Assembly (NCBI RefSeq): GCF_027497355.1
Contig: NZ_CP114909.1
Span: forward strand, 682,001-746,000
DNA: 64,000 nucleotides
Direction of reading: 5' to 3'
Source: Micromonospora sp. WMMA1947
Lineage (GTDB): Bacteria > Actinomycetota > Actinomycetes > Mycobacteriales > Micromonosporaceae
Both the position numbers and the translations under genes were made by a program. Of the stretch, positions 56,585 to 64,000 are shown piece by piece (within the stretch, counting starts at the first letter, position 1; each line of letters begins with the position of its first letter). The notes beneath the pieces were generated by a model. It searched no databases. It saw nothing but the letters and a program-made list of their open reading frames with translations, and had not been told where the DNA came from.

Positions 56585-57436
56585 TCAGTCCCCGCCGTCG
56601 GGGCACCGGCCGGGCGGCGGAGCGATCGCCGCGCGGGTCCGTCCGCCGGGCCCGGAGCCCACCGACACCAGATGCCGCTCGGGCCGCGACGCCGGACCCG
56701 GCTGCCGGCCCAGCCCGCTCAGCGACGTGACGCCGAGACGCCCGGCCAGCACCGGCACCTGGTCCGGCTCGACCACGAAGACCACCTCACGCGGCCGCAC
56801 CGGCCGCAGCAGCACCACCACGGCGAGGACCACCAGCAGCGTCCCGCCGGCCAGCAACGCCCACGCCAGCCCGGGGAACCACCCGGCGCGCACCTCGGCA
56901 CGCATCCGCAGGTCGAGCCCGTCCGCGCCGTCCACGCGCATCACGACCAGGCTCAGCGACCGGTCGGACAACTCCGCCGGACTCCACTCCAGCGAGCCGA
57001 CGCCCTCGCGTACCCAGAAGGGCTGGGTCATCGGCGCGGCGGTGCCGGCGCCGGCGGTGGCCGGGTCGAGGTCGACGGGCAGCGGGCCCCGGGTGACCGC
57101 GACGCGGCGCACGGTGCTGTGCGGGACGTCGGCCAGCCACCGTCGCACCTGGTCGGCCGGGGCGAGGCCGAGGAAGACCGGACCGTCGTCGTCCCGCGCG
57201 GTCAGGTGCAGCCGGGCCTGACCGGTACGCGCCACCGGCAGGTCGGTGCGCAGCAACTCGTCCACGTCGGTCACCAGCACCGCGCGGGCCGACGTGCGGA
57301 CCGGCTCGAACCGGGCACCGAACGCGCCGTCCGGGCCGGCGTGCCGGGCGGCGAGCCAGAGACCACCACCCGCCAGCAGCGCCGGAACCCCTAACGCCAG
57401 CAGCATCATGCCGGCGATCGTGCGTACGAAACGCAT
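56585..57436 (-). CDS. Hypothetical two-span membrane protein
   Basis: 283 residues, unrecognised. Span 1 about 8-30 (GMMLLALGVPALLAGGGLWL), an outside domain of about 160 residues with DDDGPVFLGLAPADQVRRWL and DLRMRAEVRAGW, span 2 about 190-212 (AWALLAGGTLLVVLAVVVLL), then a cytoplasmic, Pro/Gly/Arg-rich tail. The shape resembles many actinobacterial proteins of unknown function. GAGAGGGACG lies before ATG 57436. It is not clearly linked to the copper genes 140 bp further on. Confidence 0.7.
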   Translation of the reverse strand: MRFVRTIAGMMLLALGVPALLAGGGLWLAARHAGPDGAFGARFEPVRTSARAVLVTDVDELLRTDLPVARTGQARLHLTARDDDGPVFLGLAPADQVRRWLADVPHSTVRRVAVTRGPLPVDLDPATAGAGTAAPMTQPFWVREGVGSLEWSPAELSDRSLSLVVMRVDGADGLDLRMRAEVRAGWFPGLAWALLAGGTLLVVLAVVVLLRPVRPREVVFVVEPDQVPVLAGRLGVTSLSGLGRQPGPASRPERHLVSVGSGPGGRTRAAIAPPPGRCPDGGD

Positions 57437-57576
57437 TCGCGTCGTCCCTCTCGGTAGCCAACCACCCGGCCGACCTTACCGACGCGCGGCTGCCGATCGG
57501 CGGATATCGGCGGCACCCGGCCGGGACGGCGACCGGCCCGGCGGATCGTTCCGCCGGGCCGGTACGACGCTCGCGT

Positions 57577-58305
57577 TCAGGACTTCGCGGCGGGCTCCCG
57601 ACGGGTACGCGCGAACGCCAGGCCGCCGAGCGCCAGGCCGCCCAGACCGGCGACCAGGCCGGCCACCCCGAGGGCGGTGGCGGCGCCGGAACCGGCGTCG
57701 TCATCGTCGTCGTCGGCCGCCGCCGCGGCCGGCGCGCTCGCGCCCGGCGAGGCGGGCGCCGCGGCGGCCAGCGTGAGCACCGGTGCCGGGCTCTCCGGCT
57801 CCTCCGCTCCCGGCGTGGGCTCCTCGATCCAGCGGGAGACGTTGCCGTCGGAGTACGTCTGGAGCACCTTGAACGCCATCGTGTCGACCTGCGGCAGCGG
57901 GCCCATCGACACCGGGAACTCCTGGAACTCGCCCGGCTTCACGCCGCCGTTCGGCGCGGCGGTGAAGGTCAGCTTGGAGACCGCCTCGGTGAGCTGGCTG
58001 CCGTGCACCTCGATCGGCGGGTCGACCTTGCGCTTCTCCACCGCCACCGTCCAGCCCGCCACCGGCATGGTGGAGACCGAGCCGACCGGGGCGTTCTCCG
58101 GCAGGTTCACCTCGACCTTGACTGTCGACGCCGTGTCGCTCTCGTTCGGCACCCGGAACGCGAACCGGCCGTAGCCGCCCTGCGTACCCTCGGCCGGGTT
58201 GATCGTGACGTGCGCCGAGGCCGGACCGGCCACGCCGAGCACGGCCGTGGCGACGGCGGTGAGGGTCAGCGCGGCGACTGTCGCGGAGCGCCGGAGACGG
58301 ATCAT
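57577..58305 (-). CDS. YcnI-like copper-binding membrane protein (DUF1775)
   Basis: 242 residues. Signal peptide about 1-31 ending ASA-H, so the mature protein begins with His, the copper-binding brace His1 of YcnI. Then the DUF1775 beta domain: NPAEGTQGGYGRFAFRVPNE and FPVSMGPLPQVDTMAFKVLQ. A low-complexity Ala/Asp linker and one C-terminal membrane span with basic tail follow. YcnI proteins bind Cu(II) and act in copper trafficking. GGAAGG precedes ATG 58305. It follows the CopC/D gene by 16 bp in one operon. Confidence 0.9.
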   Translation of the reverse strand: MIRLRRSATVAALTLTAVATAVLGVAGPASAHVTINPAEGTQGGYGRFAFRVPNESDTASTVKVEVNLPENAPVGSVSTMPVAGWTVAVEKRKVDPPIEVHGSQLTEAVSKLTFTAAPNGGVKPGEFQEFPVSMGPLPQVDTMAFKVLQTYSDGNVSRWIEEPTPGAEEPESPAPVLTLAAAAPASPGASAPAAAAADDDDDDAGSGAATALGVAGLVAGLGGLALGGLAFARTRREPAAKS

Positions 58306-58321
58306 CAGATGGGACCTTCCG

Positions 58322-59998
58322 TTACTTGATCGGCACGGTGGCGGTCACCGTGGCCTGGTCGATGTCGGTCGTACGGACGGTGATGCGCAGCTGCCAGTCG
58401 CCCCGGGCCGGCAGGTTGACCTCACCGGTGGCGTGGTTGTCGCTCAGCGGCAGCAGCGGGACGGTGATCGGCTCGATCCCGGCCGACGGCAGCGCGGCGG
58501 TGACCTTCCACTCCTGCACCGTCTGGGGACGGTTGTCCTTCGTGTAGGCGTACAGGTGCATCGAGTTGTTGCCGGTCTCGGCCGGGTCCAGCTCGACCTG
58601 GAGCGAGTAGATCGGGCTGCTCAGCGTGGTGGAGAAGTAGCCGGCCGGGGCACCCGCGACGTCCGCGCCGGCGGTCCGCGCCGGTGTGGTCTGCACGAGC
58701 GTCGCCGACACGCCCAGCACCACCGCCGTGATCGCCAGTTCGGCCACCACGGCCCGCCGCATCGCACCCGGCCGCCCGGCGGCCACCCGCCGCCGCACCA
58801 GTGCCCGGGAGTACGCGGCCACGCCGATCACCAGCACGAACAGCGCGATCTTGACCAGCAGGAGCCGGCCGTACGTGGTGTCGATCAGCGCCTGGAAACT
58901 GGCCACCTCGATCAGCCCCTGCACGGTGCCGGCCAGCAGCAACGCGGCCACCGCGAGCGCCGCCCAGCGGGACCAGATCGGCAGGATCGCGTCCAGCTCG
59001 CGTTCGTCGGCCCGGCGCAGCAGGAACACCGCGAGCATCACCAGGCCGCCCAGCCAGACCGCCATGGCGCCCAGGTGCACCGTGTCCACCACCACCGACA
59101 CCGCGGGCGCGGGCGACGCCGCCGCGTGCCCGGACAGCGGCCAGGTGAACAGCGCCGCGCCGCCGAGGACCGCCAGGATGATCCCGTCGGTACGGCCGAT
59201 CGGGCCGGCGAACAGCGGCCGGAGCAGGAACGCGGCCGCGGCGAGCAGACCCAGCCGGACCAGGTGGGTGGTGCCGTAGGCGCTGCCCAGCACGTCGCTC
59301 AGGCCGGAGCCGGTCACGTCGAACAGGCCGCCGCCGTTGACGTACGGCACCTGCAGCCACACCTCGGCCACCGTCGCCACCGCCAGCAGGCCCAGCCCGG
59401 TCCAGGCCAGCCGTGCCGGTCCCCGGCGGGACAGCCGGCGCGGCCAGAGCGCGACGAGCACCAGCGCCGGGCCGACGAGCAGCAGCAACCCGGCGTAGCC
59501 GGCGTACTTCGCCACCTTCACCGCGTTCTCGGTGACCGGGTTCGCCCGGTTGTCCGAGCCGCTGTCGGTGGGCGGCTCCGACGGTGCGCCGACGGAGTAG
59601 GTGAAGGCACCGGAGACCGGGTGGCTGTCGGCCGAGATGACCCGGTAGCTCACCAGGTAGGTGCCGCGCCCGCCGGAGGCGTCCACCGGGATCGTCACCT
59701 CGGCGCCCTGGAACGTCGGCTCGCCCCGGTCGGCGCGCGAGCCGTCGGGAGCGATCACCCGTACCTTCCCGGGCACCTTGCGGACGCCCTCACTGAAGGT
59801 GATCACCACCTGCGCGGGCGCGTCGGGCACCACGGCGGAGGCGGCCGGGCTGCTGCTCACCAGCACCGCGTGGGCGGCGGCCGGGGTGGCCGGGACGAGC
59901 AGCAGGGCGACCAGCAGGAGCAGCAGCCCGGCGACGGCCCCGGATCGGGCGGCGACGGCCCGGGACGGGCGGCGTACGGCAGCAGTCATGACCGCCAT
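58322..59998 (-). CDS. CopC-CopD fusion copper transport protein
   Basis: 558 residues. Signal peptide about 13-42 (AAA-H), CopC domain (about 43-140) beginning HAVLVSSSPAASAVVPDAPA with the N-terminal His and the later DSHPVSGAF His that bind Cu(II), then an eight-span CopD domain (about 168-450; VVDTVHLGAMAVWLGGLVML with His in a membrane span), and a C-terminal YtkA-like outside domain (about 480-558). The fusion of CopC and CopD with a YtkA-like tail is usual in actinobacteria and serves copper uptake. ATG 59998 is used; ATG 59989 is an alternative. It faces the sigma factor gene across 213 bp. Confidence 0.9.
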   Translation of the reverse strand: MAVMTAAVRRPSRAVAARSGAVAGLLLLLVALLLVPATPAAAHAVLVSSSPAASAVVPDAPAQVVITFSEGVRKVPGKVRVIAPDGSRADRGEPTFQGAEVTIPVDASGGRGTYLVSYRVISADSHPVSGAFTYSVGAPSEPPTDSGSDNRANPVTENAVKVAKYAGYAGLLLLVGPALVLVALWPRRLSRRGPARLAWTGLGLLAVATVAEVWLQVPYVNGGGLFDVTGSGLSDVLGSAYGTTHLVRLGLLAAAAFLLRPLFAGPIGRTDGIILAVLGGAALFTWPLSGHAAASPAPAVSVVVDTVHLGAMAVWLGGLVMLAVFLLRRADERELDAILPIWSRWAALAVAALLLAGTVQGLIEVASFQALIDTTYGRLLLVKIALFVLVIGVAAYSRALVRRRVAAGRPGAMRRAVVAELAITAVVLGVSATLVQTTPARTAGADVAGAPAGYFSTTLSSPIYSLQVELDPAETGNNSMHLYAYTKDNRPQTVQEWKVTAALPSAGIEPITVPLLPLSDNHATGEVNLPARGDWQLRITVRTTDIDQATVTATVPIK

Positions 59999-60197
59999 GG
60001 TTCCCGAACCGGGGCGGGTCCGGCGAGCCGGTCCGGGGCGGGCGTGACCGAGCGCCCACCCGGTGCGGCGGCACGCGCCACGCCGGGCCTGCTCGGAGGT
60101 CATGGGAGGGTAGTCGGACGGCGGCCGGAAAAAGTTCCCGGCGTGTGCGGGACCACGGAATGGGTCGAAGGACCCTGTCCTGTCCAGGTACGCCGCG

Positions 60198-60203
60198 TAA
60201 CCT
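60198..60203 (+). promoter_or_regulatory. Putative leaderless -10 element (ECF sigma gene)
   Basis: TAACCT (TAnnnT), eight bases before GTG 60212; no Shine-Dalgarno. Confidence 0.4.
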
Positions 60204-60211
60204 CGGGTGAC

Positions 60212-60799
60212 GTGATCCCCGGCCCGCGCGACACCGCCGCCGACCGCCCCGAGTCGGCGCCCGACGCTGCCCGGGACGCGGCCACCGGCTGGGCGCTGGC
60301 CGCCCGCGACGGGAACCGCGACGCGCAGGCCGCCTTCGTCCGGGCCACCCAGGCCGAGGTGTGGCGCTTCGCCGCCGCGCTCGTCGACCCGGACACCGCG
60401 GACGACCTGACCCAGGAGACGTACCTGCGGGCGTTCCGGGCGCTGTCCGGCTTCGAGGGGCGCTCCAGCGTGCGGACCTGGCTGCTCGGGATCGCCCGGC
60501 GAGCCTGCGCCGACCACCTGCGCACCGTGGTACGCCGCCGCCGGCTCGACGCGCGGCTCGCCGCCCAGGCCGCCACCGACCGTCCGTACCCGGACCCGGC
60601 CGGCCAGCTCGGCGCCGCCGACCTCGTCCGCCGGCTGCCCGCCGAGCGGCGCTCCGCGTTCGTGCTCACCCAGCTGCTCGGCCTGTCGTACGCCGAGGCC
60701 GCCGACGTGGAGGGGGTGCCGGTGGGCACCATCCGCTCCCGGGTGGCCCGCGCCCGCGACGAACTCGTCGGCGCCGTCGGCGACACGCTGGCCGGATAA
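60212..60799 (+). CDS. ECF RNA polymerase sigma factor
   Basis: 195 residues. Region 2: AFVRATQAEVWRFAAALVD, DDLTQETYLRAFRALSGFEG, SVRTWLLGIARRACADHLR; region 4: LPAERRSAFVLTQLLGLSYA, DVEGVPVGTIRSRVARARDE. There is no anti-sigma gene next to it, in contrast to the sigma gene at 7641. It is followed by MauE-like, DsbA-like and membrane protein genes in one direction and faces the copper operon, so a role in metal- or redox-related surface biogenesis is inferred. The reading frame is open further upstream, but GTG 60212 is the first start with conserved context. Confidence 0.87.
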   Translation: MIPGPRDTAADRPESAPDAARDAATGWALAARDGNRDAQAAFVRATQAEVWRFAAALVDPDTADDLTQETYLRAFRALSGFEGRSSVRTWLLGIARRACADHLRTVVRRRRLDARLAAQAATDRPYPDPAGQLGAADLVRRLPAERRSAFVLTQLLGLSYAEAADVEGVPVGTIRSRVARARDELVGAVGDTLAG

Positions 60800-60811
60800 C
60801 GGGAACCTTTC

Positions 60812-61360
60812 GTGGCGCTCGGACGACGAATGACTGTGACCCCCTCCCCCTCCCGGGCCGGCCGCTGGCAGGCCCTGCGACCGTGGCTCGGCGTCGCGGC
60901 CCGCCTCGGACTCGCCGCGGTGTGGCTGATCGCCGGCGGCACCAAGGTCGGCGACCTGGCCGCCTCCGGCCGGGCCGTGAACGCGTACCAGGTGATGCCG
61001 TACGACCTGGCCACAGTGATCGGCGCGGCGCTGCCGTTCGTCGAGCTGGCCCTGGGCGTGCTGCTGCTCGCCGGGCTCGCCACCCGGATCAGCGCCGGTG
61101 TGTCCGCGGCGCTGCTCGTGATCTTCATCGCCGGCATCGCCTCGGCCTGGGCCCGGGGCCTGGCCATCGACTGCGGGTGTTTCGGCACCGGCGGCCAGCT
61201 CGCCGCCGGTCAGACGCCCAGCTACCTCCCGGAGATCCTCCGGGACCTCGGGTTCCTGGCCCTCGCCGGGTTCCTGCTGATCTGGCCCCGCACTCCGTTC
61301 TCGGTGGACGGGTGGCTGGCGGGCGACGACATCGTGGAGGACACCGATGAGCAGTCGTAA
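60812..61360 (+). CDS. MauE/DoxX-like redox membrane protein
   Basis: 182 residues, four membrane spans of the MauE/DoxX type: RLGLAAVWLIAGGTKVGDLA, PFVELALGVLLLAGLATRIS, LLVIFIAGIASAWARGL, then a Cys pair in IDCGCFGTGG at the outer face. MauE-like proteins pass reducing equivalents across the membrane to thioredoxin-like partners; the DsbA-like gene that overlaps it by 14 bp is the natural partner. GTG 60812 has GGGAA upstream; ATG 60830 is an alternative. Confidence 0.85.
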   Translation: MALGRRMTVTPSPSRAGRWQALRPWLGVAARLGLAAVWLIAGGTKVGDLAASGRAVNAYQVMPYDLATVIGAALPFVELALGVLLLAGLATRISAGVSAALLVIFIAGIASAWARGLAIDCGCFGTGGQLAAGQTPSYLPEILRDLGFLALAGFLLIWPRTPFSVDGWLAGDDIVEDTDEQS

Positions 61361-62063
61361 GGGACGCAAGGACGCGGCCCGGGTCGTACGCGAGCAGATC
61401 GCCCGGGAGAAGCGGCGCAAGCGCACGCTCTGGACCTCGATCGCCGCGGTGCTGGTGCTCGTCATCGCCGGCGGCATCGGCTGGGCGGTCTACTCCAGCC
61501 AGAAGTCCGACGAGTTCACCGCCCCGCCCGGGGCCAACGACGCCGGCACCGGCATCGTGCTCGGCACCGGACCGGTCACCATCGACCTGTACGAGGACTA
61601 CCTCTGCCCGGCCTGCAAGCAGTTCCAGCAGATCAACGGCGAGACGCTCAACCAGCTCGTCGACGAGGGCAAGGCGAAGCTGGTGTTCCACCCGGTCGCG
61701 TTCCTGAACCGCTTCTCCACCACGGAGTACTCGACCCGTTCCTCGGCCGCCTCCGGCTGCGCGGCGCAGGGCGGCAAGTTCCGCGAGTTCACCGAGGAAC
61801 TGTTCGCCAAGCAGCCGGCGGAGGGCGGCGCCGGGCTCAGCAACGACGAGCTGGTCGACATCGGCGCGGGCGTCGGGCTGAACCGGGACGAGTTCGCCTC
61901 CTGCGTCTCCGACGGCACGTACCGGTCGTGGACCGAGCACGTCACCGACGAGGCGAGCAAGTCCGGCGTGACCGGCACCCCGACCATCAAGGTCAACGGC
62001 AGCGAGCTCCAGGACCGCAGCCCGGAGGGGATCAAGTCGGCGGTGGAGGCGGCCGGCAAGTGA
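61347..62063 (+). CDS. DsbA-like thioredoxin-fold membrane protein
   Basis: 238 residues. A basic cytoplasmic start (RKGRKDAARVVREQIAREKR), one membrane span (about 29-49), then an outside thioredoxin-fold domain with the active site YLCPACKQFQQ (C-x-x-C), two further Cys (SGCAAQGGKF and ASCVSDGTYR) and the cis-Pro loop GVTGTPTIKVNG. It should oxidise or isomerise disulfides outside the membrane, recharged by the MauE-like protein. ATG 61347 lies within the end of that gene; its own stop overlaps the next gene (GTGA). Confidence 0.9.
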   Translation: MSSRKGRKDAARVVREQIAREKRRKRTLWTSIAAVLVLVIAGGIGWAVYSSQKSDEFTAPPGANDAGTGIVLGTGPVTIDLYEDYLCPACKQFQQINGETLNQLVDEGKAKLVFHPVAFLNRFSTTEYSTRSSAASGCAAQGGKFREFTEELFAKQPAEGGAGLSNDELVDIGAGVGLNRDEFASCVSDGTYRSWTEHVTDEASKSGVTGTPTIKVNGSELQDRSPEGIKSAVEAAGK

Positions 62064-63148
62064 TCGCACCCCTGCGCCGGGCCGCGGTGGTGCTCGCCGT
62101 CGCGGCCACCGCCCTGCTCACGCTCGCCGCGCCGGCTGCCGCGCACGGCGCGGACGCGCCCGACGGAACCGACTACCGCGCCACGATCAGCGGCGTCGAC
62201 CCGGACCGGCCCGGCCTCACCGCGCGGATGGTGGAGGCCGGCGCGCGGCTGGAGCTGACGAACGACACCGGCGCCGACGTCACGGTGATGGGCTACTCCG
62301 GCGAGCCGTACCTGCGCATCGGCCCGGGAGGCGTGTACGAGAACACCCGCTCCCCCGCCACCTACCTGAACCGGACGCTGGCCGGGGAGACCCGGCTGCC
62401 CGCCGAGGCGAACCCGGCCGCCGCGCCCGACTGGCGGCGGATCGACGACGGACCGACCGCCCGCTGGCACGACCAGCGCACGCTGTGGCGCGAGGACGCC
62501 CCGCCGGCCGCCGTCGCCGCCGACCCGGACCGGGAACACCGGGTACGCGACTGGACGGTCCCGCTGCGCGCCGGTGACGCCACCGGAGCCGTACGCGGCA
62601 CGCTGGACTGGGTGCCCCCGCCCGACCCGTACCCCTGGTGGGTGGCCGCCACGCTGGGCTTCCTGCTGATCGGCGCGGCCGGGCTCGCGCCGGGCGGTAC
62701 CGCCGCCGGGGTGCGGGCGCTGCGCGCGGTCGGCGCGCTGCTCGCCGTGGGCGGCGCCGCCACTGTGGCGCTCACAGTGGCCCGCGCGCTGGACACCGGC
62801 GCCCCCGGCGTCGGCGGAACGCTCGCCGAACTGGTCACCGGTCAGGTGTGGACGCTGCTCACCGGCCTCGGCGCGCTCGCCGCGGGCGGGTACACGCTGG
62901 CTCGCCGCCCGGCCGCCGACTTCGTGCTGGCGCTCGCCGGCGCCTGCCTCACCGTGTTCGCCGGGGTGACGAACCTCGCCGCGCTGGCCCGCTCGGTGCC
63001 CCCCGCCGCCGGTCCGCCCACGCTGGTCCGGGTGCTGGTCGTGCTCGGCCTGGCGACAGGAGCCGGCGCGGTCGCCACGGGCCTGCTGCGCCTGCGCACG
63101 GCCGCGAGAACAGCCCGCCCCATCCCCCACCCCACCCCCACGCCCTAA
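62060..63148 (+). CDS. Exported membrane protein linked to redox operon
   Basis: 362 residues. Signal peptide about 1-28 ending AAA-H, so the mature protein starts HGADAPDGTDYRA, with a His as in CopC and YcnI. An outside beta domain (about 30-185; LELTNDTGADVTVMGYSGEP) is followed by four membrane spans (about 195-345). The beginning with His after cleavage and the fourth place in the sigma-MauE-DsbA operon suggest copper or redox handling, but no family name is certain. GTG 62060 gives a 4-bp overlap with the DsbA-like gene. Confidence 0.72.
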   Translation: MIAPLRRAAVVLAVAATALLTLAAPAAAHGADAPDGTDYRATISGVDPDRPGLTARMVEAGARLELTNDTGADVTVMGYSGEPYLRIGPGGVYENTRSPATYLNRTLAGETRLPAEANPAAAPDWRRIDDGPTARWHDQRTLWREDAPPAAVAADPDREHRVRDWTVPLRAGDATGAVRGTLDWVPPPDPYPWWVAATLGFLLIGAAGLAPGGTAAGVRALRAVGALLAVGGAATVALTVARALDTGAPGVGGTLAELVTGQVWTLLTGLGALAAGGYTLARRPAADFVLALAGACLTVFAGVTNLAALARSVPPAAGPPTLVRVLVVLGLATGAGAVATGLLRLRTAARTARPIPHPTPTP

Positions 63149-63172
63149 CCCGCCCGCCGCCCGCCGCCCGGC

Positions 63173-63224
63173 GAGATCTTGGTACCAAACGGCCCCCATA
63201 GGGGCCCTTTCCTACCAAGATCTC
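63173..63224. repeat. Nested palindrome, GAGATCTTGGTA arms
   Basis: Outer 12-bp perfect arms GAGATCTTGGTA / TACCAAGATCTC enclose a second hairpin GGCCCC-CATA-GGGGCC (63191-63206). The total is 52 bp. The core is like the GGGCCCC repeat at 19806. It can end transcription of the exported membrane protein gene, and looks like a dispersed intergenic element. Confidence 0.65.
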
Positions 63225-63439
63225 CACTGCTCCCACCACGCGGAACGCCAGTCTCGCGTAACGGGAGGCGTACCTTCCGCCCGGCATCCAAGTCGCCACG
63301 ACATCTCCGGGGGCCGCAACCGCAAGATCACCGCAAGCTGTGAGCGCCGGGCACGCCCGAGTGGAACACCACGAGTGTCAAACCGCCCTAGACACACCCA
63401 TCACGTTCCACCCCCGCCGCACTCGCCCCTGGATGGCGT

Positions 63440-63507
63440 GATCTTGCAGTTGCCGCCCCGAGTCTGCGGCTTCTGCCCCGGAATGCCCGGGCGGAAAGTG
63501 CAAGATC
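63440..63507. repeat. Inverted repeat, GATCTTGCA arms
   Basis: 9-bp perfect arms GATCTTGCA / TGCAAGATC, 50 bases apart, with a GC-rich interior that holds GCCCCGG-AATG-CCCGGGC-like pairing. I recall GATCTTGCAGTT-type elements as frequent in Micromonospora intergenic DNA. Confidence 0.5.
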
Positions 63508-63554
63508 GCGGAGGAGGAAGAGAAGAAGGCGGGGCGGGACGGGCGAGGGGCGGG

Positions 63555-64000
63555 TCAGGTGGGGCGGGGGGCGAAGCCGTAGGGGAGCTCCAGGCGGTGG
63601 GCTGTCAGCAGTGCCTCGTCGGACAGCAGGTCGAGCGTGGGCGCGTCGGCGACGATACGGCCGCCGTCCAGGATCACCGAGCGGGGGCACAGCTCGGCCG
63701 CGTACGGCAGGTCGTGCGTGACCATGAGCAGCGTCACCGGCAGGGCGCGCAGGATCTCCGCCAGTTCCCGGCGTGCGGCCGGGTCGAGGTTCGACGACGG
63801 CTCGTCCAGCACCAGGATCTCCGGGCGCATCGCCAGCACCGTCGCCACCGCCACCCGGCGCCGCTGCCCGAAGGACAGGTGGTGCGGCGCGCGGTCCCGG
63901 TGCTCGCTCATGCCGACCGCCGCCAGCGCCTCGTCGACCCGGGCGGCCAGCTCGGCGCCGCGCAGACCCAGGTTGGCCGGCCCGAACGCCACGTCCTCGG
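63555..64000 (-). CDS. Energy-coupling factor (CbiO-like) ABC ATPase, 3' part
   Basis: The gene runs off the right edge; about 148 C-terminal residues are present. Seen: VAFGPANLGL (the Q-loop-following segment typical of CbiO/EcfA), signature HHLSFGQRRRVAVATVLAMR, Walker B ILVLDEPSSNLDPAARRELA and switch His LLMVTHDLPYAAELC. In ECF transporters this ATPase works with CbiQ/EcfT and a substrate-specific protein to take up cobalt, nickel or vitamins; those genes would lie beyond the window. It ends in GFAPRPT. Confidence 0.87.
   Translation of the reverse strand, partial: EDVAFGPANLGLRGAELAARVDEALAAVGMSEHRDRAPHHLSFGQRRRVAVATVLAMRPEILVLDEPSSNLDPAARRELAEILRALPVTLLMVTHDLPYAAELCPRSVILDGGRIVADAPTLDLLSDEALLTAHRLELPYGFAPRPT

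Larger units (their letters stand above)
63149..63554. other. 406-bp gene-free stretch with palindromic repeats
   Basis: No credible coding frame on either strand. It holds two long inverted repeats (63173-63224 and 63440-63507) and an unpaired GCAAGATCACC at about 63322, which repeats the CAAGATC end of both. It contains no recognisable promoter for the convergent-facing neighbours, both of which end here. Confidence 0.6.

Overview
The window is 64 kb of very GC-rich DNA (codons ending almost always in G or C, many GTG starts, stretches of Arg/Ala/Pro-rich antisense reading frames). Gene content (DUF6232, DUF4397, YcnI, Clp-N regulators, secreted ricin-tailed glycosidases, paired L,D-transpeptidase lipoproteins, many leaderless promoters) points to a filamentous actinomycete of the family Micromonosporaceae, most likely Micromonospora. 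That assignment is inferred from gene style, not from a database search. The window looks chromosomal: housekeeping genes (ligA, mnmA, cysteine desulfurase, etfBA, orn, three tRNAs) are spread through it, and no integrase, transposase, phage gene or CRISPR array was seen.

Layout. 1-5.8 kb: 5' end of ligA, a membrane-anchored PemK-like protein facing away from it, then a leftward run of ADP-ribosylglycohydrolase, VOC protein, MetE-like protein, MnmA and cysteine desulfurase (the last two probably supply sulfur for tRNA thiolation). 5.9-9 kb: class F sortase plus DUF4397 surface protein, opposite an ECF sigma / zinc anti-sigma pair. 9-16 kb: etfBA, small membrane proteins, a ThDP enzyme and an enoyl-CoA hydratase. 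16-24 kb: DUF6232 paralogues, a membrane hydrolase, a phasin-like protein, ribokinase and ABC transporter genes. 23.8-28.3 kb: ROK repressor facing a NagZ-like GH3 enzyme, then a membrane protein / DCC protein / TetR operon with twin palindromic operators. 28.5-35 kb: acetyltransferase, small unknowns, an HTH/Clp-N regulator with GTTGAC palindromes, a GH59 galactosidase with a lectin tail and its operator, and a Na+/H+ antiporter.

35.3-44 kb: a DUF4132 giant protein preceded without any gap by a small protein that looks like a GG-ended beta-grasp (MoaD/ubiquitin-like) protein; facing it, a single protein joining an ECF sigma factor, a zinc anti-sigma motif, a membrane span and an outside CAP domain; then DUF2804 and a GH2/MFS operon. 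44-54.5 kb: two identical tRNA-Lys genes about 7.3 kb apart; between them a 1019-residue membrane protein with a HELNH site and a VWD domain, a methyltransferase, DUF6010, GlxA and MerR regulators and a disrupted kinase gene; beyond them tandem L,D-transpeptidases and tRNA-His. 54.5-64 kb: orn, a GT87-type glycosyltransferase, a copper block (CopC/D-YcnI leftward; ECF sigma-MauE-DsbA-membrane protein rightward), a 406-bp gene-free stretch with palindromic repeats, and the 3' part of an ECF-type ABC ATPase.

The best candidates for something new are the beta-grasp/DUF4132 pair with its divergent sigma-CAP fusion, the GTTGAC-operator HTH/Clp-N regulator, and the HELNH/VWD membrane protein.
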